Source of the DNA: CAYMPW01 sp964558505
GTDB lineage: Archaea > Thermoplasmatota > Thermoplasmata > Methanomassiliicoccales > Methanomethylophilaceae
Direction: 5' to 3'
Assembly: GCA_964558505.1 (NCBI GenBank)
Contig: CAZLEI010000016.1
Location: forward strand, 1 to 32,833
Length of the DNA: 32,833 nucleotides
Shown here: positions 23,946 through 32,383 of the stretch, one piece after another
Layout: each line of letters begins with the position of its first letter
How positions within the stretch are numbered: the first letter of the stretch is position 1
Made by a program: the position numbers and the translations under genes
Notes under the pieces: model-generated
What the model saw: the letters and a program-made list of their open reading frames with translations, nothing else
What the model was told of the DNA's origin: nothing
The model's database searches: none

Positions 23946-24611
23946 TCATCTCTGCGACCTCGGGTCATGTCCGGGGTCGCGGTGCATCCTCATCGCGGTA
24001 GCTGCGCGTATGAACACCCGGATCATGACCCCGACGAACACGGCCGCCAGAACGGTCCCGAGGCCGACGCTCCCGAGCGTTCCTAAGCATATGATGCACG
24101 TGATTGCCGATATGGCAACCATCGTGCAATCGAAGCAGACCTTCACCTTGGGGAACGGCGCCTTGTACTTCACCGATATCGCTTGTATGGTCGCCTCTCC
24201 TGTCAGCGGAGGCAGACCGGTCGGGAGGGAGATGAAGATCCCGGCGGCGATGATGGCGATGCTGCACCCCATCAGTGCAAGGCGGAACATGATGTCATCG
24301 CTCACGGGGATGTAAACGGCGAGCGAGTTGCAAAGGCTGGTGAAATATCCGAATATCAACGCGACCGGCAGTTGGAGCAGGGCGGTGTTCTTGAAACCAT
24401 CCCCGAGGATCAGTTTCTGAACGCCGATCAGCAGGGCGAAATAGACTATCGTGACCATGCCCATGTCCACACCGGTCAGCAGGGCAACCGTGTACGGGAT
24501 GCTGCTTATCGGGCTCACTCCGAGCCCTGACCTGATGGATACGGATACGCCGAAGGCGACCATCAGCAGGCCGCCGATATACGCAACATAGCTTCTCCAG
24601 GTGTATTGCAT
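23946..24611 (-). CDS. YczE/YitT-like membrane protein
   Basis: Has 221 residues with five or six membrane helices. The N-terminal IGGLLMVAFGVSVSIRSGLG followed by VSPISSIPYTVALLTG is typical of the YczE/DUF6198 group, and LPTGLPPLTGEATIQAIS is a second conserved loop. Biochemical function is unknown in the family. ATG 24611 fits the usual start and is preceded by GGTGA; ATG 24635 is an alternative. The open frame continuing upstream to 25091 lies antisense to the next gene. It ends 10 nt from the convergent ACT-domain gene. Confidence 0.75.
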   Translation of the reverse strand: MQYTWRSYVAYIGGLLMVAFGVSVSIRSGLGVSPISSIPYTVALLTGVDMGMVTIVYFALLIGVQKLILGDGFKNTALLQLPVALIFGYFTSLCNSLAVYIPVSDDIMFRLALMGCSIAIIAAGIFISLPTGLPPLTGEATIQAISVKYKAPFPKVKVCFDCTMVAISAITCIICLGTLGSVGLGTVLAAVFVGVMIRVFIRAATAMRMHRDPGHDPRSQR

Positions 24612-24734
24612 CCCGTCACCGGAAGCCGTCCACATGATGGTGTTATTTGATGTTTCGCAGGTTAATCGCAGATATCCTGTTCGCAGCAGGCACATCTGTG
24701 AATGCTTATGAACGATAAACGCAGTCATGTCGCA

Positions 24735-26054
24735 ATGGACCTCTTCGAATACACCCGGAAGGACATCCTGGATAAACAGGCACCCCTTGCGAACCGCATG
24801 CGGCCGGTCACGATCGACGAGGTCGTCGGACAGGATCACATCTTGGGAAGGGACAAGTTGCTGTACCGTGCCATAAAGGCCGACAGGATAAGCTCCCTGA
24901 TATTCTACGGTCCTCCGGGCACCGGGAAGACGACGATAGCCCGGGTGATCGCCAACACGACCGAGGCGGACTTCAGGCAGATGAACGCCACCTGCTCCGG
25001 GAAGAAGGACATGGAAGAGGCCGTCACGCGCGCCAAGGACCTTCTCGGGATGCAGGGCAGGCGGACGATACTCTTCATCGACGAGATACATAGGTTCAAC
25101 AAGGGACAGCAGGACTATCTGTTGCCTTTTGTGGAGAACGGAACCGTGATACTGATAGGCGCCACGACCGAGAACCCCTACTTCGAGGTCAACCGCGCAC
25201 TGCTGTCGCGTTCGGCCGTGTTCGAGCTCAAACCTCTTGAACCGGGGGATGTGAGGGCGCTCATGGAGAGGGCGCTCGCAGACCGGGAGCGCGGCCTCGG
25301 AGCCCAGAACGTGGTGGCTGACGGGGATGCCCTGGATTTCCTGGCGGATATGTCAAACGGCGATGCCCGCACTGCGCTCAACGCCATAGAGCTGGGAGCG
25401 CTCACCACCGACCGCGGCGAAGACGGCATGGTGCATATTTCGCTGGAGGTGGCATCATCCTGCATACAGAAGCGCGTCCTGGGATACGACAAGGACGGTG
25501 ACAATCACTACGATACGATCTCCGCGTTCATCAAGAGCATGCGCGGTTCAGATCCGGATGCCGCCGTCTACTATCTGGCGAGGATGCTGTATGCCGGAGA
25601 AGATATACGCTTCATAGCCAGAAGGATAATAATCTGCGCATCCGAGGATGTATCGAACGCTGACCCGGAGGCGCTTGCGGTGGCGGTGTCCGCCGCACAG
25701 GCGGTGGAGAGGATAGGCATGCCGGAATCCCAGATAATACTGGCTCAGGCGGCAGCGTATGTGGCCTGCGCCCCCAAGAGCAATTCTTCGTACATGGCGA
25801 TATCAGACGCCATGGAATCGGTCAAGAACGTGCCGATATCGACCATACCGCCGTATCTGAAGGATGCGCATTACAGCGGAGCCAAGGACCTCGGCCGCGG
25901 ATTGGACTATAAGTATCCGCATGAATACGAAGGGCACCATGTCGAGCAGCAGTACCTGCCGGACGAGCTGGTCGGCAGGAAGTTCTACAAACCTTCAGAC
26001 AACGGCTACGAGAAGACTATCCGCAGGTGGCTCGAAAGGGTCGGGAAGGGCTGA
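24735..26054 (+). CDS. rarA: AAA+ ATPase of the RarA/MgsA family
   Basis: Has 439 residues from ATG 24735. RarA/MgsA (WRNIP1 in eukaryotes) is a clamp-loader-like ATPase that acts at stalled replication forks. The N-terminal MDLFEY and PLANRMRPVTIDEVVGQDHILG are family marks. Walker A is GPPGTGKTT (about 59-67), Walker B FIDEIHRFNKGQQD (about 114-127), sensor 1 IGATTENPYFEVN, and the arginine finger LLSRSAVF. The C-terminal tetramerisation part (LARMLYAGEDIRFIARRIIICASEDV, then YPHEYEGHHVEQQYLPDEL) is complete. ATG 24708 is an alternative start. The gene is mainly bacterial, so transfer into this archaeal lineage is possible. Confidence 0.88.
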   Translation: MDLFEYTRKDILDKQAPLANRMRPVTIDEVVGQDHILGRDKLLYRAIKADRISSLIFYGPPGTGKTTIARVIANTTEADFRQMNATCSGKKDMEEAVTRAKDLLGMQGRRTILFIDEIHRFNKGQQDYLLPFVENGTVILIGATTENPYFEVNRALLSRSAVFELKPLEPGDVRALMERALADRERGLGAQNVVADGDALDFLADMSNGDARTALNAIELGALTTDRGEDGMVHISLEVASSCIQKRVLGYDKDGDNHYDTISAFIKSMRGSDPDAAVYYLARMLYAGEDIRFIARRIIICASEDVSNADPEALAVAVSAAQAVERIGMPESQIILAQAAAYVACAPKSNSSYMAISDAMESVKNVPISTIPPYLKDAHYSGAKDLGRGLDYKYPHEYEGHHVEQQYLPDELVGRKFYKPSDNGYEKTIRRWLERVGKG

Positions 26055-26061
26055 CGCCCGG

Positions 26062-27024
26062 TCACCTGCGTATGGACCTCAGGTCGCCGTCCTCGATTAT
26101 CCTGCGGTACAGGAGCTCCACGGCCTCGGAGGGACTGGAGCCGGATCCCTCTATTATCCTCTCTGCCTCGATCTTCACCAACGGGTCGATCCTGGCGTTT
26201 ATGACCGATCCGCGGTCCTTGGACGGGACGCCGTCCATGACGTCATCGTAGATGCAGGCGATGTACTCGTTGTACATCATCTCCCTCTCCCTGGCCAATG
26301 CCCTGATGAGGTCGGTGGTCCCGGACCCGTACTGGGATGATTTCTTCTTCCTTGCCGCTATGCACTCGTGCCCAAGGTCTGTGGCGATCATCCTGAGGAC
26401 GGCCTTCCTGGAGTCCATGTCGGCCGGTTTCAGCGACATGGGGTCCATGCCTGCCACGCATTCCAGCACCTTCCGGTCCATATACGGATAAACAAGCTCT
26501 TTCCCATAATGCGCCGCCATCTTGATCTCGCAGGGCACGGACACGTTGACGAGCCTTTCCACCGATGCATCCCTTAGCTCTGCGAACTCCTCGTCGGTCT
26601 GTCCGACGAATTTCGCGCAGCCCATGAAGTACTCGTCCGCTCCCTGGCCGGTGAGTATCGTATCCTCTTCTGAATCCATGCATACGCAGAAGAGCTGCAG
26701 TTCATAGGATACGGTGAATGGATCGGAGGTGCCTGTCGCCTGCATGAGCCCCCTAACGCGCCCCTCCACCGAGCCTCTGGTGAGCGGTATGTGCACCCAG
26801 GGGAGGTCCAGCTTCTTGGACAGATCCCTTGCCATGGTGACATCGTATGATTTGGCAGTGCCGCAGGTGTACAGCGTCACGGACTCCGCATAGTCTTTGG
26901 CGATGGCGGCAACCAATCCTGAATCGAGGCCTCCGGAGAATGCGACACCTATATCCTTTCCCTCGACGCCGTTCCTTACCGCCTCGATGATCGCCTTTTC
27001 CAGATCTGCGTGCTCGAACCCCAT
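26062..27024 (-). CDS. asparagine-synthetase-like protein without glutaminase domain
   Basis: Has 320 residues covering only the synthetase half of AsnB. The PP-loop is FSGGLDSG (about 29-36), and TGQGADEYFMG (about 125-135) matches the SGEGADELFGG region; YPYMDRKVLECV and the later basic RKKKSSQYGSG also fit. There is no N-terminal cysteine or class-II amidotransferase domain, so ammonia or a partner protein would have to supply nitrogen, or the enzyme adenylates another substrate. It has its own TATA box and ends 7 nt from the convergent rarA-like gene. Substrate is unknown. Confidence 0.75.
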   Translation of the reverse strand: MGFEHADLEKAIIEAVRNGVEGKDIGVAFSGGLDSGLVAAIAKDYAESVTLYTCGTAKSYDVTMARDLSKKLDLPWVHIPLTRGSVEGRVRGLMQATGTSDPFTVSYELQLFCVCMDSEEDTILTGQGADEYFMGCAKFVGQTDEEFAELRDASVERLVNVSVPCEIKMAAHYGKELVYPYMDRKVLECVAGMDPMSLKPADMDSRKAVLRMIATDLGHECIAARKKKSSQYGSGTTDLIRALAREREMMYNEYIACIYDDVMDGVPSKDRGSVINARIDPLVKIEAERIIEGSGSSPSEAVELLYRRIIEDGDLRSIRR

Positions 27025-27044
27025 GGCTCATGATATTCCTCTTT

Positions 27045-27053
27045 GATTATAAC
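27045..27053 (-). promoter_or_regulatory. TATA box of the asparagine-synthetase-like gene
   Basis: The minus strand reads GTTATAATC about 25 nt upstream of ATG 27024, predicting a leaderless mRNA. Confidence 0.55.
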
Positions 27054-27168
27054 GGCGACGCAGGCGGGTACACGATGCTCCCGCATATCCGATCATAAGA
27101 TACGATACGGAATCCGCGAGGGTGCTGCCACGGAAATGTGCAGATGTCCGAGAAGTCGTTCTAAAGAA

Positions 27169-27215
27169 GGTCTGCCACCGGCGGCCTGCCTGAGACCTCA
27201 TGGCAGACCGCCGGT
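27169..27215 (-). terminator. overlapping inverted repeats, probable terminator
   Basis: GGTCTGCCA (27169-27177) pairs with TGGCAGACC (27201-27209), and ACCGGCGG (27177-27184) with CCGCCGGT (27208-27215). The arms alternate, so the two stems either exclude each other or form a pseudoknot. Read on the minus strand, the first stem is followed by TTCTTT, as in a terminator for the 27308-29539 gene. The rest of 27025-27307 holds only the promoter of the next gene. Confidence 0.55.
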
Positions 27216-27307
27216 CGTGATGATGTTCGGATCGGCACGATATCGCATCGTTCCGTCCTCTATGACGGATCTCGAGACCGTCGGCAGTGGTAGTTTTCAG
27301 TCTCGGA

Positions 27308-28330
27308 TCATCTTCTTTGAAGTTCGATCATCAACACCATGTTCTCCGTTGTGCCTACTATGAGGCCGGTGAGCACCATCTTGTCATCCTCGACGGTGGC
27401 GAACAGGGGTGCGGCCCAATTCTCGTTGCAGAGGACCAGCTGGTTCTCGCTGCCCGTCCGCATGTATCCCGAGAATTCGGTGGTCATGCCATTTATGGTG
27501 TATGTTCCGGATATCAGGTTCTTGTGCTGTCCGGTGATTACCATGACGCTGTCGTGCTCGACCACGACGCTCCCGTGTATTGTTATGAGGCTTGTAGTAT
27601 CGGCGGTCCACTCGGTCCCGTTGAGTTCCAACGGGACGTTGGGGTCGTTGGGGGAGTCACCCGTCTTCGTGAACGAACGAAGTTCCACGCTGGCATCGAT
27701 CTCGCAGGCCTCGACAGATGACAGATGCAGACTGCCGTCGCGGTATTCCATGTGCCACCTCTTCGAATCGGATCCGTACAGGAGTCCGCCGATGAACGAG
27801 ACCGCATCGAATGCGGCACCGTTCAATTCCACCGTCTCTCCGGACGGCGAGGTCATGGTGCCTGTGATCATGTCCGAGTACATCTGTATGTCCAGGTCCC
27901 ACGGTCCCGTGCTGACGACATCCCCGTCGTATATCACGGAGTCCCCTTCCGCCGAGGTCCAATGGCCGCTGATGTCGTTGGAGCTGGATGGTATCCTGAG
28001 CTCCTCTCCGGTGGGCGAATATGAGCATTTGTAGACCTTCGTGTCCCCGTCCTCGCCGGTCACGAACTCTGTGGAGATGACGAGACCGTCGGAGACGACG
28101 ATGCCGTCGAATATGGTGGTGTCCCCGCTCTGCGAGGTGGAAGAGAATCTGACGATGTTCCCGATGTGCATCCCCACCAACGGGAATCCGTTGTATGTGC
28201 CGGTGATGAAGTTGTTGGACTCCGTGCTCACGACGATGCTGTTGAGCTTCGTCGTATCGCTGTGGGACACATCGTAGTATTCTTTCTTGTCGGTGTCGAC
28301 GGTGAATATGCCGTGCCATTCTCCGATCAC
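27308..28330 (-). CDS. C-terminal three modules of the six-module surface protein (after in-frame TAG)
   Basis: A 340-residue frame if begun at GTG 28330, but it is continuous with the frame upstream and separated from it only by one TAG. It has three modules, each opening G-x(1,2)-W (GEW, GHW, GTEW) and carrying, 33-39 residues later, an F/I/M-x-x-G-T motif (FITGTYN, MITGTMT, LISGTYT). The last module resembles module 2 of the upstream part, sharing a CNxENW segment and a later TENM/TENL segment. There is no signal peptide and no ribosome binding site before GTG 28330. Alone it would be cytoplasmic and unlike its sibling, so it is best read as the second half of one secreted protein. Function is unknown. 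Confidence 0.6.
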   Translation of the reverse strand: MIGEWHGIFTVDTDKKEYYDVSHSDTTKLNSIVVSTESNNFITGTYNGFPLVGMHIGNIVRFSSTSQSGDTTIFDGIVVSDGLVISTEFVTGEDGDTKVYKCSYSPTGEELRIPSSSNDISGHWTSAEGDSVIYDGDVVSTGPWDLDIQMYSDMITGTMTSPSGETVELNGAAFDAVSFIGGLLYGSDSKRWHMEYRDGSLHLSSVEACEIDASVELRSFTKTGDSPNDPNVPLELNGTEWTADTTSLITIHGSVVVEHDSVMVITGQHKNLISGTYTINGMTTEFSGYMRTGSENQLVLCNENWAAPLFATVEDDKMVLTGLIVGTTENMVLMIELQRR

Positions 28331-28342
28331 CGGTTCATTGTG

Positions 28343-28345
28343 CTA
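28343..28345 (-). other. in-frame TAG (UAG) codon joining two halves of a gene
   Basis: The minus strand reads GAC TTC ATG TAG CAC AAT GAA CCG GTG ATC. The frame is unbroken on both sides, giving 743 residues (398 + 1 + 344) over 27308-29539. It is the only TAG ending a frame among the genes called in this window. Pyrrolysine insertion or other read-through is the hypothesis; a recent nonsense mutation is the alternative. Confidence 0.6.
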
Positions 28346-29539
28346 CATGAAGTCGTTCATGTCTATATTGGAGAGCTGGATGCTCTGGGCGCTGTAGCCC
28401 ATTGTGCTTATGTACGGCCAATGGTTGTAATTCATGATGCCGTCGGATATCTTCCCGATGCCGTAGATGTTGCTCTTGTCGATCGTGCTGTTGATGGCTA
28501 TCAGATCGGAACCGTACGTATAACCCACGATATCGTACGTGGTTCCCCAGAAATAGATCGTACCGGAGAAAAGGTTGCCATGTTGGTTTTCGAAACTCAT
28601 GGCGATGGTCTCGTCCATGTCGTAGATCCTGTTGTTGGAGTAGTCGCCGGATCCGATGAAAGCCCCGTTGGCGGAATCTATGATCCATGTTGAGCCGGAA
28701 AGATCCACAGTGCCAACATCCGACGGGCCTCCGTCACGGGTGTATTCCCGGAACACCGCATGGGTCAGATTCTCGGTTATGCCGGTGTCGTCCTTCATGG
28801 TCGTGAGAAGGATCACGGCATCTTCGTTGGCGGTGACGGTCCAGTTCTCCTTGTTGCAGACAGCGTATCCGATATTGTACCCGCCGTTCTTCTGCTTCGA
28901 CAGTGCCCCTGCGACGTCCAAGGTCTTGGTTTCGCCATCGACCAACTGTTCCATGGTCCCCATGAAAACGTAGCCGTGCTGTTCGACGATCTTCAGGTTC
29001 TTGCCTCCCAGATCGTTCCATACGTTCCCGGACAGATTGATTGCGGAGTGCGCTATCCAATCCCCTGAGATCACAGGGGCGCCTTCCATGCTGGCCAAGG
29101 CACTGTAGTCCTTGGAGTAAGCCCTCAGGTAGGCCGATTGGCCGGCGTCGGTCTTCTCGGTGACGACCGCGTACATGATCCCTTCGGAAACGGTACCGTA
29201 GAACCAGGTCCTCACGCCGTCCAATGTCCTGTATATGGAGACGACGCCGTTGTCAAAGGTTCCGGAGACCGCATATCCTTCGAAGACCCCGTAGAACACA
29301 CCGTCGCGGTGTTCTTTGATATTCAGATTGTACTTGTAGTCCAAATCAAGACCGTTTTCGGTCGTGGCTTGGATGTAATTGCCGTTCTCATATCCTTCGT
29401 AATCGATCTGATACCAATAACCTTCGATATCGTCGACATCCGCCGGTTTGTTCGTGTCTTGACTGAGAAGGAAACATCCCGCGACAATTGCCAGGGATAT
29501 GATGACTGCGCTGATGATGATCGTCAATGTCCTGTTCAT
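28343..29539 (-). CDS. secreted or membrane-anchored modular protein, N-terminal part ending in TAG
   Basis: Has 398 residues up to TAG. The N-terminus (LTIIISAVIISLAIVAGCFL, about 5-24) is a signal or anchor helix containing the lipobox-like VAGC (C22). Three beta-rich modules follow, opening GYW (40-42), GDW (159-161) and GSTW (282-285), with matching motifs VFYGVFE (81), VFMGTME (191) and LFSGTIY (323). The third module runs into the TAG with no linker, and three more related modules continue in frame. The composition (Gly, Ser, Thr, Asp, Tyr) suits an extracellular protein. I recognise no family. The AT-rich promoter carries an inverted repeat. Confidence 0.7.
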   Translation of the reverse strand: MNRTLTIIISAVIISLAIVAGCFLLSQDTNKPADVDDIEGYWYQIDYEGYENGNYIQATTENGLDLDYKYNLNIKEHRDGVFYGVFEGYAVSGTFDNGVVSIYRTLDGVRTWFYGTVSEGIMYAVVTEKTDAGQSAYLRAYSKDYSALASMEGAPVISGDWIAHSAINLSGNVWNDLGGKNLKIVEQHGYVFMGTMEQLVDGETKTLDVAGALSKQKNGGYNIGYAVCNKENWTVTANEDAVILLTTMKDDTGITENLTHAVFREYTRDGGPSDVGTVDLSGSTWIIDSANGAFIGSGDYSNNRIYDMDETIAMSFENQHGNLFSGTIYFWGTTYDIVGYTYGSDLIAINSTIDKSNIYGIGKISDGIMNYNHWPYISTMGYSAQSIQLSNIDMNDFM

Positions 29540-29559
29540 GCTGAATCAAATCAGTATAT

Positions 29560-29577
29560 AGTTAATTAATGTTAACT
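29560..29577 (-). promoter_or_regulatory. AT-rich promoter with inverted repeat
   Basis: AGTTAA and TTAACT flank a 6-nt spacer, just upstream of CTATATAC on the minus strand and about 21-38 nt from ATG 29539. This is the probable promoter of the modular protein; the repeat may bind a regulator. Confidence 0.4.
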
Positions 29578-29756
29578 ATTATTATATTCGATGCTGGTAA
29601 TATTGAAGTCGATGGCCACAAGGATTCCTGCCAGGTCTGAAGCCTCGACATGGGAACAATGTCCTGCCCATGTTCTCCGCCTATGTCCCTCTGAGGGGGA
29701 TGTTGCGGATCCATCCGGTCGGCGCAAATTCGATAAACGATGAATCGATGGAGTTC

Positions 29757-30782
29757 ATGATGTGGAAGATCGGCGATATCCCGATTGACGGACGCGTTGT
29801 CCTGGCGCCGATGTCAGGCGTGACATCCAGGAGCTACAGGGATTTCATGAAGCCCTTCGGTGTCGCCGTTTCCGTTACGGAGATGACGTCGGATGCGGGG
29901 ATGGTCCACGGTTTCAGCAGGACGCTGGGTTACGTCGGATTCGAGGGAGGATATCCGACAGGACTGCAGGTGTTCGGTAGCGACCCTGACACGTTGGCAC
30001 AGGCGGCTTCGGCCGCGGTCAGGTTCAATCCGAACATCGCTTTCATCGATATCAACATGGGATGTCCGGTCGCCAAGGTCCTCCGCAGCGGTTCCGGATC
30101 CGCGCTCATGGGCGATCCCGGGAGGTGCGGAGACATCATCCGTGCGGTTAAGCGCTCAGTGGATGTTCCAGTGACCGCAAAGATACGCCTTGGATGGGAT
30201 GCGGATAACATGAACTTCCGCGAAGTCATCGACGAGCTCACGGCCGCGGACGCGGATGCCGTAGCGCTTCATGCCAGGACCAAGGAGGAGCGTTACATCG
30301 GGGTTCCGCATTACGATCTGGTACGTGACCTGCAGTCGGACATGCCCGTCCCTCTCGTGATCTCCGGGAACATCTATTCCCTCGACGATGCGTTGGCCGC
30401 GTTGGATTCCACCGGCGCAGCAGCGGTCATGGTTGCCCGCGGCGGCATCGGGAATCCGTATCTCGTGACTCAGATAGACAGGTATCTCAGGAGCGGGATC
30501 CGCCTTCAGAGCCCCACTGTGTCGCAGCAGATCGATTGGTGCCTGTCGTTGGCGGACGGTCTGACCGAGGAGAAGGGCGAGGACGTGGCCATACGCAGGA
30601 TGCGCAGTTTCGCCCCCAAGTTCATCGCAGGCTGCCGCAGGTCCAGGCAGTACCGCAGCAGGCTTGCCGTGGAGACATCGGACCGCGCATCGATGGAGGC
30701 CATATTGGAGGAGATCAGGGAGAAGTCGGGCGATGAGCGCATCCGCACAGGGTCTCCTGACGAGACATCCGAAGATCTTTGA
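29757..30782 (+). CDS. dus: tRNA-dihydrouridine synthase
   Basis: FMN-dependent reduction of uridines in tRNA. The 341-residue protein begins MMWKIGDIPIDGRVVLAPMSGVT, the usual Dus opening, and has the catalytic cysteine in NMGCPVAKVLRSGSGSALM, then AKIRLGW, ALHARTKEERY, VISGNIYS, and MVARGGIGNPYL. The C-terminal helical domain for tRNA binding follows. DusB-like by motif; the site modified is unknown. ATG 29757 and 29760 are both possible: GATAAAC lies about 27 nt upstream and GGAG at 29750-29753. The frame is open back to 29670, but that part is not conserved. Confidence 0.88.
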   Translation: MMWKIGDIPIDGRVVLAPMSGVTSRSYRDFMKPFGVAVSVTEMTSDAGMVHGFSRTLGYVGFEGGYPTGLQVFGSDPDTLAQAASAAVRFNPNIAFIDINMGCPVAKVLRSGSGSALMGDPGRCGDIIRAVKRSVDVPVTAKIRLGWDADNMNFREVIDELTAADADAVALHARTKEERYIGVPHYDLVRDLQSDMPVPLVISGNIYSLDDALAALDSTGAAAVMVARGGIGNPYLVTQIDRYLRSGIRLQSPTVSQQIDWCLSLADGLTEEKGEDVAIRRMRSFAPKFIAGCRRSRQYRSRLAVETSDRASMEAILEEIREKSGDERIRTGSPDETSEDL

Positions 30783-30930
30783 ATATCCAATCGTTCGACA
30801 TGTAATATGTCAAAGCACGCGATCTCAATATCCATACATGGGCAACTGGTCTTGTTGAACCGATCGCATGAATGCGAGGATCCATCCTGTTCAAAATCGG
30901 ACACATCTCCGATGCGAGATCGAAGATGGT

Positions 30931-31410
30931 TCAACCGTTCACAACATCGGAATGTGTCAATTCCCTCAGCATCCCCATGCATGCCTTCTCGATGCACCTG
31001 TAAACGCCTTCATAATCTCCGGTGTACCATGGGTCGGAAACGTCCGCATCGGATCCGGCGAAGCTCATCATCATCCTCACCTTCCCGTCGGGATCCCCGC
31101 GGGTGCGGTCCTTCATGTTGCGGATGTTGCTGCGGTCCATGGCGACGATGAGGTCGAAGTCGTCATAATCTTCAGAACGCATACGCCTGGCACATCTGGC
31201 ATCATATGGCACGCCGTGTTCTCTCAGGACATTCGCCGCCGGAGGATATATCGGATTCCCAAGCTCCTCCGAGCTGGTCGCGCAGGATTCTACCACGAGG
31301 CTGCCGCCTGCTCCGGTTCTGCGGGCAAGGTCCTTCAGGATGAATTCGGCCATCGGGCTTCTGCAGATGTTGCCGTGGCAAACGAACAGCACGCGTGTCG
31401 GGCGTTCCAT
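30931..31410 (-). CDS. low-molecular-weight protein tyrosine phosphatase family
   Basis: Has 159 residues from ATG 31410. The P-loop VCHGNICRSPMAEF carries the catalytic C11-x5-R17-S18, and the general acid is in the late DPWYTGD motif; both match the LMW-PTP family, which also includes arsenate reductases. Natural substrate is unknown. A minus-strand CTATTATCG lies about 29 nt before ATG 31410, so the longer frame from 31476 is unlikely. The 30783-30930 spacer before its 3' end holds only small hairpins (for example ATCGGA/TCCGAT) that may serve the convergent dus gene. Confidence 0.88.
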   Translation of the reverse strand: MERPTRVLFVCHGNICRSPMAEFILKDLARRTGAGGSLVVESCATSSEELGNPIYPPAANVLREHGVPYDARCARRMRSEDYDDFDLIVAMDRSNIRNMKDRTRGDPDGKVRMMMSFAGSDADVSDPWYTGDYEGVYRCIEKACMGMLRELTHSDVVNG

Positions 31411-31665
31411 GGTCCGGCATGAGGCAAGCATCGATAATAGGGTTTCCCCCGCTGAACAGGAGACAACAGGTTTCACTACGGATCCCGGAAATCCATGCTG
31501 ATTTCGTGTACTTGAACATCGATGCTTTAGTCATCGACGGTGAACCTGTGCGGTTATGATCACTCTGGTCGTCATATCCGCGGGTGCGTCCATTTCGGGA
31601 TCAGGCGGGAACACGATCATGCGGGATCATGCCGACGGAAGTCCATCGGGATGATATGAAAAATC

Positions 31666-31674
31666 ATTTTATAG
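31666..31674 (+). promoter_or_regulatory. TATA box of the nitroreductase-like gene
   Basis: ATTTTATAG lies 21 nt before ATG 31691 and 54 nt before ATG 31724. A start near 31695 would leave a short leader containing GGAGGGTGAT (31701-31710). I see nothing else in 31411-31665. Confidence 0.45.
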
Positions 31675-31723
31675 CCACCTATTCAGATGCATGGTGGGAA
31701 GGAGGGTGATCTTTACGATCGAT

Positions 31724-32383
31724 ATGAAAGAAGCAATCAAAGGAAGGCACTCCGTCAGGAGTTTCACCGACGAGAAGATAGAGGGAGACGTGAAGGCGGC
31801 CTTGGAGGAAGAGATATCCAGGTGCAACGTGGAGGGCGGACTGAACATGCAGCTCGTGACCGACGAGCCCGGGGCGTTCGACAGCTTCATGGCGCATTAC
31901 GGCAAGTTCTCCAATGTCAGGAACTACATCGCATTGGTAGGGCCCAAGGATGCGGACTTGGACGAGAAGGTAGGTTATTACGGGGAGCATGTGGTCCTGA
32001 AGGCGCAGCAGCTCGGTCTGAACACATGCTGGGTGGCGCTGACGTTCAGCAAGAAGAAGTGCAAGAGCGCGATCTCTGCGGGAGAGAAGCAGGTGTGCAT
32101 CATCGCCGTGGGATACGGAACGACCGAGGGGGTCCCTCATAAATCGAAGGATCCCAAGAGCGTCGTGCTGTCCATGGAGGATCTTCCGGACTGGTTCAAG
32201 AACGGGGTCGTAGCGGCACTTTTGGCGCCGACCGCGATGAATCAGCAGAAGTTCGCCCTGGAATTGAAAGGGGACAAGGTGTTCGCCCGCAACAAGGGGG
32301 GCCCGTACTCAGGTGTGGACATAGGGATCGTGAAGTGCCATTTCGAGTTGGGATCCGGAAGGGACAAGAGCATATGGGGATGA
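31724..32383 (+). CDS. nitroreductase-like flavoprotein (TM1586 type)
   Basis: Has 219 residues. The MKEAIKGRHSVRSFTDEKIE opening and the two-lobed layout (WVALTFSKKK, then VVAALLAPTAMNQQKFAL) match the TM1586-type nitroreductases, FMN enzymes of unknown physiological substrate. ATG 31724 begins at the conserved sequence and has GGAGGGTGAT 13 nt upstream, a rather long spacing. ATG 31691 would add 11 residues and sits 21 nt from a TATA box, so it remains possible. CCGTCT/AGACGG just after the stop (32391-32412) is a weak hairpin without a T run. Confidence 0.8.
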   Translation: MKEAIKGRHSVRSFTDEKIEGDVKAALEEEISRCNVEGGLNMQLVTDEPGAFDSFMAHYGKFSNVRNYIALVGPKDADLDEKVGYYGEHVVLKAQQLGLNTCWVALTFSKKKCKSAISAGEKQVCIIAVGYGTTEGVPHKSKDPKSVVLSMEDLPDWFKNGVVAALLAPTAMNQQKFALELKGDKVFARNKGGPYSGVDIGIVKCHFELGSGRDKSIWG

